A model generated the notes under the pieces. That model was not told where the DNA came from and searched no databases. It saw only the letters and a program-made list of their open reading frames with translations. A stretch of 64,000 nt of DNA from an uncultured Verrucomicrobiota bacterium (GTDB lineage: Bacteria > Verrucomicrobiota > Kiritimatiellia > RFP12 > UBA1067), in NCBI GenBank assembly GCA_947305775.1, contig CAMZEN010000009.1:1-64000 (forward strand), read 5' to 3'. How positions within the stretch are numbered: position 1 is the stretch's first letter; every line of letters begins with the position of its first letter. The position numbers and the translations under genes were made by a program. Shown one piece after another: positions 1 through 9,254 of the stretch.

Positions 1-119
1 GCCAATTCAGGCGTTTAGACCTGAGCGGTTTCGCACCTATGGGATGCTAATGAAAGAAAGACAAACCAGAGCCGAAGTCCGTTGTTGTTAGGGCAGACGG
101 ATATGATTCGTGGATTCGT

Positions 120-1145
120 TTGATTAAGGAGCGTGTCCAGAGGGCGCGCATCAAGGCGACGATGCTGGTCAATTCTGAGCAAATTTTGCTCTATTGGGAT
201 GTTGGCCACGATATTCTAACAAAGCAGAACAGCGAGGGATGGGGAACAAAGGTTGTCGAACGCATGTCGGCAGACCTAAAGGCGGCATTCCCGGACATGA
301 AAGGTTGGTCTCGTTCAAATCTCATGTATATGCGGCAATTCGCGGAGGCTTGGACACGAAAAGAAATTGTCCAAGCACCACTTGGACAATTGCCTTGGTA
401 TCATCATCTTGCTTTGTTGGAGTGCCTGAAGTCGCGCGGAGACCGCATTGCATATGCCGCGCTTGCCATCGAAAACGGATGGTCGCGGAATGTGCTTGTG
501 CATCAGATTGAACTTGGTGTCGCAGATCAGCATGGAACGGCAGTGACAAACTTCAAGAAGCTGATGCCGCCAGACGATTCCGACATGGCGGAACAGGCAT
601 TGAAAGGCGAGTATGACTTGGGATTTCTTCCCGCGACTGCCAAGACGAAGGAGAACAGCCTTCGGGCGATGCTGGTCGACAAAGTGGCTCAGTTCATGGT
701 GGAGCTTGGTGCCGGCTTTTCGTATGTTGGCAAGGGCTTGACAATTACCGTTGGCGGTGATGAGTTTGAAATCGACCTTCTTTTCTATCATGTATTGCTT
801 CATCGTTACATCGTAATAGAGCTAAAGACTGGCAAGTTCCACCCCAAGGATCTTGGGCAACTTGGCTTCTACATGACGGCGGTCGACAGACAGGTGAAAT
901 CGAATATAGATGGCAAGACGATAGGAATTCTTCTCTGCAAATCGCGCAATGAAATTGTTGCTGAGTATTCGCTTGCCGATCTCGACAGACCAATCGGTGT
1001 TTCCACTTATCGTCTAGGCTTGCCGTCGCTTGAACAGTTGCAGGCTCAGTTGCGCAAGGCTCTTGCGGCACCAGATATGGAAGAGGCGAAGCATGCTTCT
1101 GCAGATATTACGAAGCCAAAGAAAAGGTCGTCTAAGCCTTCATGA
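120..1145 (+). CDS. YhcG/DUF1016-family PD-(D/E)XK nuclease-like protein
   Basis: 341-aa ORF; N-terminal 'LLYWDVGHDI' plus 'GWSRSNLMYMRQFAEAW', C-terminal nuclease-like 'FEIDLLFYHVLLHRYIVIELKTGKFHPKDLGQLGFYM', typical of DUF1016/YhcG. Confidence 0.85.
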   Translation: MIKERVQRARIKATMLVNSEQILLYWDVGHDILTKQNSEGWGTKVVERMSADLKAAFPDMKGWSRSNLMYMRQFAEAWTRKEIVQAPLGQLPWYHHLALLECLKSRGDRIAYAALAIENGWSRNVLVHQIELGVADQHGTAVTNFKKLMPPDDSDMAEQALKGEYDLGFLPATAKTKENSLRAMLVDKVAQFMVELGAGFSYVGKGLTITVGGDEFEIDLLFYHVLLHRYIVIELKTGKFHPKDLGQLGFYMTAVDRQVKSNIDGKTIGILLCKSRNEIVAEYSLADLDRPIGVSTYRLGLPSLEQLQAQLRKALAAPDMEEAKHASADITKPKKRSSKPS

Positions 1146-1408
1146 ATTTGGAGAATGAGCCATGATCGACAACACCATCAACGACTTCTACCTCTTTCGC
1201 CGCGCTTGAAATGGGTGCGGAAAAACGGAAGGGAAATGCATGGAGATTGCGGTGGATGTCCCCGCATGGTTTCCGGTGGATGTGCTTGTGTTTCCTGTAA
1301 ATTACGATAATTGTCATCTTATGAACGCCCGCGGTGAAGAGCTTTGCAAAAGAGCAATGGCAGGGTTCGGTGTGCAACCCCGGTCGATGTCCCGAGGAAG
1401 GAAAAGCA

Positions 1409-1921
1409 ATGATCAAGATAATACAGGGCGATATCACGACGTTGGCTGTTGACGCCATCGTCAACGCGGCGAATCAGGCAATGCTTGGCGGGGGCGGCGT
1501 GGATGGCGCGATCCACCGCGCGGCAGGCAGAGAGCTCTTTGAAGCTTGCCTTAAAACGCCAGAGGTGCGGCCTGGCGTCCGCTGTCCGACTGGTGAGGCG
1601 CGAATCACGCCGGGCTTCAAGCTCCCTGCGAAGTTTGTTATCCATACTGTCGGCCCTGTATATCGTGATGGGCAATATGGTGAGCCGGAGAAACTTGCCG
1701 CCTGCTACCGCAACTCGCTCGCGCTCGCTGCGGAGAACGGTTGCAAGTCAATCGCCTTCCCCTGCATCTCGACAGGTGTGTACGGCTATCCCATAGAAGA
1801 CGCGGCGAAGATAGCGGTGCGGGAAGTCAGCACTTTTCTCGAATCGCATCCCGATGTCGAAGTAATCTTCTGCTGCTTCTCAGAGCGGGACAAAAGAGTG
1901 TATGAGTCTTTAGTTCGATAA
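1409..1921 (+). CDS. Macro domain (ADP-ribose binding, YmdB/MacroD-like) protein
   Basis: 'IIQGDITTLAVDAIVNAANQAMLGGGGVDGAIHRAAG' and 'CISTGVYGYP' macrodomain signatures. Confidence 0.93.
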   Translation: MIKIIQGDITTLAVDAIVNAANQAMLGGGGVDGAIHRAAGRELFEACLKTPEVRPGVRCPTGEARITPGFKLPAKFVIHTVGPVYRDGQYGEPEKLAACYRNSLALAAENGCKSIAFPCISTGVYGYPIEDAAKIAVREVSTFLESHPDVEVIFCCFSERDKRVYESLVR

Positions 1922-1954
1922 TCTGACAAACATAACAAAAATAGGAGGCACGAA

Positions 1955-3313
1955 ATGCTGACGAATCAAGAGTTGTTTTTTACAGGTCTTGGAGATCGTT
2001 TCTGGAAGGAGAATGATTTGTCCGATGTGACTTATGCCATGTGCAGAGGGAGCAATGTGTTCTTCCAGTTCTTTTTGGATTTCTTTTTCACCGGAGAACT
2101 CGCCTTGGATTCTGAAGAAGCTGATATTGCACGAGAAATTGACGATGGAGAAGGCAACCGTCCGGATTTTCGCATTGAATCACGAAAAGGAGTTTTTTAC
2201 ATAGAAGTCAAAATTGGGGATAGATGTCAACACTTTCCAGAATATTTCAAGTCTCTTAGGAAGGCCAATCCGGGAGATGGGGAGAATGAGGCGAAAACTA
2301 AAAGGCGATTGGGGTATATCGTCAACTATCCTATGTCCTTTGATGGGTATGTAGTGCATCGTTGGGAAGACTTGTTGAGACAATTACAACGCTATGACTA
2401 TTTCAACGATGATTCAATCCGGGGGTATGCCGAATTTGTGAAGAGCGTTTGTGGCCTTCGAGGAAACGAGGATATTGATTCTTATCGTTTCAATCCTGAT
2501 GATTTCATGAAAATCCGTCTGTTCATGGATGATGTGATCGGTGCTATCACCCAAGCTGAAGGAGTTGACTGTTACAACAGAAGCCGTTCCAGGTGTTTTC
2601 AGCAGAATCTCAAAATGGGACAAGTTTTCGAGCTTAAAAATTATTGCGGAAGTGGAAAATCTGTCTGGGGGTGGTTAGGATGCTTCTTCTTTGAATCGCG
2701 TGCGGAAATTGTTGTTCAATTTGAGAACCAACGAGGTTGGGGAGACCTGGTATGTCAACATTATAATGCGCCCCATAGACAGGAACAATCCGCTTATTAC
2801 GACGATTACGATAAAGCCCTGTATTTTTACATGGTAGAGACGGACAAGGACATCACTGCGTTTTTTAATCGGGTGTTGAGTGTAATCAAAGATGGGTATG
2901 ATCCGGCAACAATTCCCGCTTTCCCTTCGGAAAATCAGTTTAAAAAGTATAGTTATTTATTGTCCATGCGCCGTTTCCCAAAAGCAGTGCAAAAATGGGT
3001 GTTTAATGGTACAACAGATTGGGGGGATTGTTGCTCGATTGAATCTATTGGACAAGAAGATTGGCCGTATAGCCAAATTCATGTGCTGTTTCAGGCGCAT
3101 CTAAAGCGGAGCGGAGGAGATATGACGAAGAAAGGATGGATCGGCTTGGAATATGGCAGAGATGATACGACACATGAACTCCTCGCCCCTAAATGTTACT
3201 TGTCTTTTGATGGTAAGTCTACGTCAGAAGTGGATCCTCCGAAAGATGATTGGGCTTCATGGGCGAGTGGCATACGGCAAAAAATGTTTGATAAACTCAA
3301 AGAGAGTGAATGA
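1955..3313 (+). CDS. PD-(D/E)XK nuclease-like hypothetical protein
   Basis: ORF with 'NRPDFRIESRKGVFYIEVKIGD' (D...ExK pattern); preceded by AGGAGG-like RBS. Confidence 0.6.
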   Translation: MLTNQELFFTGLGDRFWKENDLSDVTYAMCRGSNVFFQFFLDFFFTGELALDSEEADIAREIDDGEGNRPDFRIESRKGVFYIEVKIGDRCQHFPEYFKSLRKANPGDGENEAKTKRRLGYIVNYPMSFDGYVVHRWEDLLRQLQRYDYFNDDSIRGYAEFVKSVCGLRGNEDIDSYRFNPDDFMKIRLFMDDVIGAITQAEGVDCYNRSRSRCFQQNLKMGQVFELKNYCGSGKSVWGWLGCFFFESRAEIVVQFENQRGWGDLVCQHYNAPHRQEQSAYYDDYDKALYFYMVETDKDITAFFNRVLSVIKDGYDPATIPAFPSENQFKKYSYLLSMRRFPKAVQKWVFNGTTDWGDCCSIESIGQEDWPYSQIHVLFQAHLKRSGGDMTKKGWIGLEYGRDDTTHELLAPKCYLSFDGKSTSEVDPPKDDWASWASGIRQKMFDKLKESE

Positions 3314-3383
3314 GCAGTGACTCCAAGAATTTTCTTGCATTTTGACAAAGAATTACACCGGAGAATTTGATATAATTACCATC

Positions 3384-3965
3384 ATGAAACTTCACTTGCT
3401 GCCGATCGTTCTTTTGCCTGCAATCGCCGGATGCCTTGGCGCAGCCCCCAAGGCGCCCAGGAATTGGGTGGTGGATTTGTCCGCGCCGGTTTCGGCAGCC
3501 GCTTCAGAAGCTTCCGCTGAGGCACCGTCGGTCAAGCTTTTGCAGCTTGAGGTTCTTGCGCCATATGGCGGAACGAGGTTGGCCGTTCTCCGTGGCGACG
3601 GCTCTGTTGCGTTCGATGCGTTTAACTCATTTGCCGCCCAGCCGTCTGCTTTGCTGAAGGGCGCGGCATTTGATGTCGTTGAATCGAGCGGAGTGTTTTC
3701 GCGCACTGTCAGGCCCGGGTCTTCGGCCTCCGCAGATTTTTCGCTTGAGATTACGGTTACGCGCATTGCGCTGGACTGCCGCGAAAAGGGGCGGCTCGAC
3801 GCGTCTGTCGCATTGGCCATGACCCTTGTAGGCGGGCGCAAGGTTTTCTCGACGTCAAGGGGGGAGGCGTCCGTGCAGGTTGAAGGCGGGGACTATTCCT
3901 ACGCATTCTCAAAGTCGTTTGAACGGGCTGCGCTCGAGGCCCTTCGCGCACTCAAGACGAGATGA
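3384..3965 (+). CDS. Lipoprotein, ABC-type transport auxiliary (PqiC/YmbA-like)
   Basis: Signal peptide with lipobox 'MKLHLLPIVLLPAIAGC'; overlaps the mlaE start. Confidence 0.65.
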   Translation: MKLHLLPIVLLPAIAGCLGAAPKAPRNWVVDLSAPVSAAASEASAEAPSVKLLQLEVLAPYGGTRLAVLRGDGSVAFDAFNSFAAQPSALLKGAAFDVVESSGVFSRTVRPGSSASADFSLEITVTRIALDCREKGRLDASVALAMTLVGGRKVFSTSRGEASVQVEGGDYSYAFSKSFERAALEALRALKTR

Positions 3966-4753
3966 AGATTTTCGCTTCCATAGGCCGTGGCTGGGTTGAA
4001 GGTGTCGCCAGCTTCAGCGCCGCGCTTTCGGTCCTCGGCGAGACGGTCTGCGAAGCGGCTGCGCTGCCGTTCCACCCTAAGCGATTCCGGTTTGGCGATT
4101 GCATGATCGCCTTTCAACGGGCGGCGTTCGACGGTCTTCCCATCTGCACGGGCATAGGCTTTCTGCTCGGGCTCATCCTTGCGTTTGAGTCGGCTGCCGC
4201 GCTCCGCACTTTTGGCGTAGAGTCGTATGTAGCGAACCTTCTTGCGATAGGGCTGTTTCGCGAACTCGGCCCGATCATTACGGCGATCGTGCTTGCGGGA
4301 CGTTCCGGCAGCGCGTTTGCCGCGGAGATTGGCACGATGAAGGTGGACGAAGAGCTTGACGCGCTTTCGACCATGGGGCTGCCGCCCGTCAGGTTCCTGA
4401 TTCTTCCGCGAACATTTGCTGCTGTCATGGCGATGCCGATACTCACCATATTCGTCGAGCTTGCCGGACTTGTCGGCGGGGCGATAGTCCTTAAGCTCAT
4501 GGATATCCCTGGCGCGGTCTTTTGGGGTAACGTAGCGGCTACGACAACCATATTCATGATTGTGTTCGGCCTTGCGAAGTCGGTCTTCTTCGGCTTGCTG
4601 GTTGGTTTCGTCGGTTGCTGTGCTGGCATGCGCACGAAGTCCACCGCCGATGGCGTCGGGGTCGCGGCCACTTCGGCTGTGGTCGGCGGGATAGTGGCCG
4701 TCGCCGTGTCGGACGGCATAATCGCCGTCATATGCCATTTCTGGGGAGTGTGA
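3962..4753 (+). CDS. mlaE: MlaE-family ABC transporter permease
   Basis: 'RELGPIITAIVLAGRSGSAFAAEIGTMKVDEELDALSTMG' signature of MlaE/YrbE permeases. Confidence 0.95.
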   Translation: MKIFASIGRGWVEGVASFSAALSVLGETVCEAAALPFHPKRFRFGDCMIAFQRAAFDGLPICTGIGFLLGLILAFESAAALRTFGVESYVANLLAIGLFRELGPIITAIVLAGRSGSAFAAEIGTMKVDEELDALSTMGLPPVRFLILPRTFAAVMAMPILTIFVELAGLVGGAIVLKLMDIPGAVFWGNVAATTTIFMIVFGLAKSVFFGLLVGFVGCCAGMRTKSTADGVGVAATSAVVGGIVAVAVSDGIIAVICHFWGV

Positions 4754-4754
4754 C

Positions 4755-5495
4755 ATGGATGACGCGGTAATAGAACTCAGCCATGTCGACGCAGGGTATC
4801 CCGGCGAGGTGATTCTCAAGGATGTCTCGTTCGAGATTCGCCGCGGCGAGATATTCATACTGCTTGGCGGATCGGGCTGCGGGAAGTCCACGATAATGAA
4901 GCACATGATCGGGCTGAATCCCGTGCTCGCGGGCACCTTGACCGTCGCCGGGCAGAAGTGGACGCAGAAGACGCGCGCGGCGCTTTGCCGCAAGATCGGC
5001 GTAATGTACCAGAGCGGCGCGCTCTTCGGGTCCATGACATGCCTTGAGAACGTATTGCTGCCGCTTGACGAGTTCTCGGGCCTGAAGCGCCGCGACCGCA
5101 TCAAGAAGGCGAAGTCGCTTCTGGCCGATGTGGAGCTTCTGGACGCCGCCGACAAGATGCCGTCCGAGATATCCGGCGGAATGCGCAAGCGCGTGGCGAT
5201 AGCGCGGGCGATGGCGCTTGATCCGGAGGTCGTGTTCCTTGACGAGCCGAGCGCCGGTCTGGACCCGATAACGTCGTCGTCGCTTGACGACCTGATTCTG
5301 CGCCTAAGGCGCGAAAGGGGAATGACGTTCGTGGTCGTTTCACACGAGCTGCCCAGCATATTCAAGATAGCCGACCGCTGCGCGATGTTCGACAAGGCGC
5401 GGCGTGCCATGATCGCGCTGGGAACGCCGGAGGAGCTTCGAAACGGGTCGGACGACGAATTCGTCCGCAGATTCTTCAATAGAGGGGAGGCATAG
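4755..5495 (+). CDS. mlaF: MlaF-family ABC transporter ATP-binding protein
   Basis: Walker A 'GGSGCGKST', signature 'ISGGMRKRVAIARA', Walker B 'VVFLDEPSAGLDP'. Confidence 0.95.
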   Translation: MDDAVIELSHVDAGYPGEVILKDVSFEIRRGEIFILLGGSGCGKSTIMKHMIGLNPVLAGTLTVAGQKWTQKTRAALCRKIGVMYQSGALFGSMTCLENVLLPLDEFSGLKRRDRIKKAKSLLADVELLDAADKMPSEISGGMRKRVAIARAMALDPEVVFLDEPSAGLDPITSSSLDDLILRLRRERGMTFVVVSHELPSIFKIADRCAMFDKARRAMIALGTPEELRNGSDDEFVRRFFNRGEA

Positions 5496-5496
5496 G

Positions 5497-6294
5497 ATGG
5501 CAAACGACAATAAACCAAAATACGCCCGCATAGGTTTCGTTGTTCTGTTGGGAGTGCTGGCTATTGCCGGCGCGTTGGTGTACTTGGGCGGCTTTGAGCG
5601 CAGCGACATGGAGTATCTGGTAGAGTCATACTACGACAAGCCGGTGAGCGGGCTTTCCGTAGGCAGCACGGTGAACTTTCGCGGCGTGAAGATCGGCGAA
5701 GTGCGCGACATAATGATGGTCCGGCCGCGCTCCGAAGACTTCGCCGTAGCCGACATACAGCGCATACGAATGCTCCTTTCGCTGGATCTTCGCCGCATGG
5801 GGCACAGGTCCCGTCCAGACGAGGACGAGATACGCCGCATGATGGAGCGCTATGTTGAACACGGCATGCGGGCCACCGTTTCCGCAAGCGGTGTTACGGG
5901 CCTTTCGCGCATCGAGCTAAACATGGTCGCCGACCCGCCTCCAGTCGCGCAGCTTTCGTGGAAACCCCGCCATGTGGTGATACCTCCTGCGCCGTCCTTG
6001 ATGGAAGGCTTCGCCGACGCCGCCACCAGGGTGATGAACCAGATGAACAAGATGGACTTCGGGTCTGTGTGGAGTAATGTCCAGAGCATAGCCGAATCGA
6101 CCGCACACCTCACCGCCAACGTTGATTCGCTCGTCGAGGGGCAGCGCGCCAATGTAGGCTCCATAGTGAACAGCGTGAATGACGCCGCAGAAAGACTGGG
6201 CGAGTTTGTGCGGCGCCTTGAGGAAAACCCTTCGCTGCTGTTGCGGCCTGCCGATCCCGATCCGCTCCCGGAGACATCTGGTCAATACCGTTGA
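5497..6294 (+). CDS. mlaD: MlaD/MCE-domain substrate-binding protein
   Basis: N-terminal TM then MCE-like 'SGLSVGSTVNFRGVKIGEVRDI'; operon position. Confidence 0.9.
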   Translation: MANDNKPKYARIGFVVLLGVLAIAGALVYLGGFERSDMEYLVESYYDKPVSGLSVGSTVNFRGVKIGEVRDIMMVRPRSEDFAVADIQRIRMLLSLDLRRMGHRSRPDEDEIRRMMERYVEHGMRATVSASGVTGLSRIELNMVADPPPVAQLSWKPRHVVIPPAPSLMEGFADAATRVMNQMNKMDFGSVWSNVQSIAESTAHLTANVDSLVEGQRANVGSIVNSVNDAAERLGEFVRRLEENPSLLLRPADPDPLPETSGQYR

Positions 6295-6364
6295 CACGAT
6301 TACCCTGACCATCCCAGGGCTTTACTTGGCGGTCGGCGCTGCTCTGCTGCGCACCCAGCGCACC

Positions 6365-6457
6365 AAAGTAGGGGGTAGTTTGGGCATAAAATAGTGGGTA
6401 TTTTACATGTAAAGTAGTGGGTATTTTGGGTGTAAAATAGGGGGTGTTTTGTGGTGT
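6365..6457. repeat. Four tandem imperfect 23-bp repeats (aaaRtagKgggtaKtttNNNNgt)
   Basis: Read directly: units start at 6365, 6388, 6411, 6434; intergenic. Confidence 0.85.
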
Positions 6458-6606
6458 GCCCTCGGCATCGCTTGGCTGTGCCTTGCGCATCACACTTGTC
6501 GCACGCGCTAATCTGTGGTATAATGGCTCTTGCTATGAAAAAAAGATCACTTAATGCTCCGCGGCGGATAAGTAAATGTCCCGTGCTTACTCGTGAGGAC
6601 GCTTTG

Positions 6607-7377
6607 ATGGACGCAAGAGACATCCGTCTGCAGGACGGCATACCTTTTCATCCTATTCCCTGTGGTGGCAGTGGAGAGAAGCACTACTACCGTCTTGAGC
6701 TGAAGAACTCCAGCGACAGCATTGTCGGACTCGGCGCACTTGAGGACCGTTTGCGCGTGGCGGGGCTGAACCTGCGCGTCAGCGCGGTGGAGAACATCCT
6801 CAACACGCTTCTCGACGTCCTTCCTGCCTATATTGCGGAGACGGGGCATTCCGTCCGCATAGGAAACCTCGTGACTCTCAAGCCCTATGCGACGGGGACC
6901 CTTGCCCACGCGAACGACGCGGCGGATCCGGAGAAGAACCACCTGGAGATACGCGCCACGGTAACTCCCGCGCTTCGCTACGCGCTTTCGCGGGCGCGCC
7001 TCGTCAACGTAAACCGCCCGACGGACGGCATAGACCATGTCTCAGGCGGACCGGATGGAGGAAATTGCAAGATCGACGAGGTACACGATACAATAGTCAC
7101 AGGTTACGGCATCTACCTTCCAGAGCAGACGTTCGATGCGGAGGGTGCTAAGGGACGCGCCTGGCTGGAGACGCTGGAAGGGGAAAAGATCGGGCGGTTC
7201 GACGTGGTGGTTTCGAGCGATTCGTTTCTCCAGCTTCGTCTGCACCTCGACGCGGCGGACAAACCACACCCCAGAGACTGCCGATTCGTCATTGAGACCT
7301 ACGGCACATCGGCTGCGGCGGAATCCGGCACAGCGCCGTTACTCTCCTATCGCCGCAATGTCTGGCTGGTTGGATAG
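6607..7377 (+). CDS. HU/IHF-like DNA-binding domain protein with DUF4469-like C-terminus
   Basis: 'HYYRLELKNSSDSIVGLGALEDRLRVAGLNLRVSAVENILNTLLDVLPAYIAETGHSVRIGNLVTLKP'; ORF is open from 6451, start chosen by upstream GAGG RBS. Confidence 0.7.
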   Translation: MDARDIRLQDGIPFHPIPCGGSGEKHYYRLELKNSSDSIVGLGALEDRLRVAGLNLRVSAVENILNTLLDVLPAYIAETGHSVRIGNLVTLKPYATGTLAHANDAADPEKNHLEIRATVTPALRYALSRARLVNVNRPTDGIDHVSGGPDGGNCKIDEVHDTIVTGYGIYLPEQTFDAEGAKGRAWLETLEGEKIGRFDVVVSSDSFLQLRLHLDAADKPHPRDCRFVIETYGTSAAAESGTAPLLSYRRNVWLVG

Positions 7378-7566
7378 CGGCTTCAAATCTGAGAACGCCC
7401 GACTTCATTGCCAGCTGTGGTTTCCGCTTTGCATCCGCAAAGCATTCCTCACAATGCTATAGTTTGATTTCAGAGGGCATATCTCGTCGTGTGGGACCCT
7501 TGAACCCAGCTGGTTGATTTTTTCTCCTTGCGCACTTGCCCACAATTATGATATAGTAGTCTCAAT

Positions 7567-7715
7567 GCTTGGGAGAGGAGTACTCTTCAGGCAAGTACAA
7601 GAATGACGAAAGCCAATAAAATCAGGCGTTTCAGCGCCATTGGCTCGCTATGCATGGCATGGCGTGTATGCTCGCACACCCTCGCAACCCGCCGCACGGC
7701 AGAAGGGAGGGCGGC
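7567..7715 (+). promoter_or_regulatory. Duplicated leader element, copy 1 (upstream of RhuM-like gene)
   Basis: 149 bp; last 119 bp identical to 8480-8598; contains AGCCAAT...ATTGGCT hairpin and a GGGAGGG RBS; -10-like TATAGT just upstream. Confidence 0.7.
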
Positions 7716-8282
7716 GTGAGTATAAAGGATAATATCAAAGGCCGCCAGTCGGGCGGCGAGATTGTGAAGTTTGAGGAACAGGGGTTGCCGACACTGGATG
7801 TTTGGCTGGAGGATGAGACGGTTTGGCTTACCCAGAAACAGATGGCTCGTCTTTTTGCCTGTTCAGATGAGAACATTCGTCAGCATGTCAAAAATATATA
7901 TGCAGACAATGAATTGGAGGAAAAGGCAACTTCCAAGGATTTCTTGGAAGTTCGACAGGAAGGTGCTCGTCGAGTTACGCGAAAATTCGCATATTACAAT
8001 CTCGATTTGATTATTTCGGTAGGATTCCGGGTTAATACCAAGAATGGTATTAAGTTTCGCCAGTGGGCAACTGCTGTATTGAAAGAATATCTTCTGCGCG
8101 GCAGTGTTCGAGATCAGCGGCTTGGCAAGCTTGAAAAGCGAATGGATGCTGCCGAACGCGCGATTGATACGATTATTTACACTCTTACCCCGGCATTGCC
8201 CGATAATCGCCGTCGCATCGGCTTTGGTGCGGACGAAGAAGTCGCACCGTCCAAGCCCTACGCAAAAGCAAAAAGAATTTAA
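7716..8282 (+). CDS. RhuM-family (virulence protein-like / Fic-associated) protein
   Basis: 'VWLTQKQMARLFACSDENIRQHVKNIY...FLEVRQEGARRVTRKFAYYNLDLIISVGFRVNTKNGIKFRQWAT' RhuM signature; GTG start follows leader. Confidence 0.85.
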   Translation: MSIKDNIKGRQSGGEIVKFEEQGLPTLDVWLEDETVWLTQKQMARLFACSDENIRQHVKNIYADNELEEKATSKDFLEVRQEGARRVTRKFAYYNLDLIISVGFRVNTKNGIKFRQWATAVLKEYLLRGSVRDQRLGKLEKRMDAAERAIDTIIYTLTPALPDNRRRIGFGADEEVAPSKPYAKAKRI

Positions 8283-8449
8283 CCACACACTTTTTTGCGC
8301 GCAGCGTTTGTGTAGCCCCCTCCAACTCCTAACTCCAACTCTCCCATCTTCTGCGCCTCTCGCTCCTCTGCGCCTCTGCGTTAAAAATTTCCCCATTAAA
8401 AATTTCACCATTGACGGCGCACGCCGAATTATGCTATTATGGCTCCGAC

Positions 8450-8598
8450 GCTTGGGAGAGGTGAACTCCTCGGCGACAGACAAGAATGACGAAAGCCAAT
8501 AAAATCAGGCGTTTCAGCGCCATTGGCTCGCTATGCATGGCATGGCGTGTATGCTCGCACACCCTCGCAACCCGCCGCACGGCAGAAGGGAGGGCGGC
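8450..8598 (+). promoter_or_regulatory. Duplicated leader element, copy 2 (upstream of RelE-like gene)
   Basis: 149 bp; last 119 bp identical to copy 1. Confidence 0.7.
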
Positions 8599-8601
8599 AT
8601 A

Positions 8602-8934
8602 ATGGCGACGAAACATATATTCGAGACAGAGGAGGTCAAGTCATTCGTCGCGAAGATGTCGAAAGCCTCTCAGCGCAAGTATGATGTTGCATTGCAGACG
8701 CTTAGGGCAGAAGGTCGGCTTAGATATCCGCTTGGCGAAAAAGTTTCTGGGTACAGTAATTTGTTCGCGATAAGGATTGTAACCTCAGATAACGAGCGAA
8801 TGTTTTATTGCTATGCGCTTGAAGATTTGGTAATCATACTTCATGCATATCAAAAGAAGACACAAAAGATTCCTATCTCAGAGGTGCATAAGGCACTTGC
8901 TGTCAGAGATGAATTGTTGGGAGGTGCGTCATGA
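8602..8934 (+). CDS. RelE/HigB-like toxin-family protein
   Basis: Size and 'LFAIRIVTSDNERMFYCYALEDLVIILHAYQKKTQKIP' (Gp49/HigB-like). Confidence 0.65.
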   Translation: MATKHIFETEEVKSFVAKMSKASQRKYDVALQTLRAEGRLRYPLGEKVSGYSNLFAIRIVTSDNERMFYCYALEDLVIILHAYQKKTQKIPISEVHKALAVRDELLGGAS

Positions 8935-9209
8935 AACTTAAAGTGACTGAGGCAATGAGGAAAAGCATGGCCGAAACAGAGGCTAGGCTTGACGAGGCGA
9001 TGAAAGATCCTTCGTTCCGGGCTGAAGTGGATGCTATCAAGGCGCAGTATGCGGCAATGGATATTGTTGAAACGGTTCTCCGTTCTGCGAAGCGGAAGAT
9101 TGATGCGTTCAGGAAGAACTATCATAGAGATTTTGTTGTGACCGTTTCTATTGATGACGAACTCTACAGACCAGCGGAGTTCTCGTCGAGAGAATTGGCA
9201 TTCGCCTAA
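8931..9209 (+). CDS. Putative antitoxin/partner of RelE-like protein
   Basis: Overlaps (ATGA) the RelE-like gene; small ORF. Confidence 0.5.
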   Translation: MKLKVTEAMRKSMAETEARLDEAMKDPSFRAEVDAIKAQYAAMDIVETVLRSAKRKIDAFRKNYHRDFVVTVSIDDELYRPAEFSSRELAFA

Positions 9210-9254
9210 CCACCCTTTACCCACACTCTAACATATAACTAAGGAAACAAAAAC

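Noticed and set aside
3899-5518. 539-aa antisense ORF across mlaE/mlaF
   Set aside because: Opposite strand encodes unmistakable ABC transporter proteins.
6365-6457. 23-bp repeats as a CRISPR array
   Set aside because: Units are contiguous with no spacers and no cas genes.
7567-8598. Duplicated leader as integron attC sites
   Set aside because: No RYYYAAC/GTTRRRY core pair in the expected arrangement and no integron integrase in the window.
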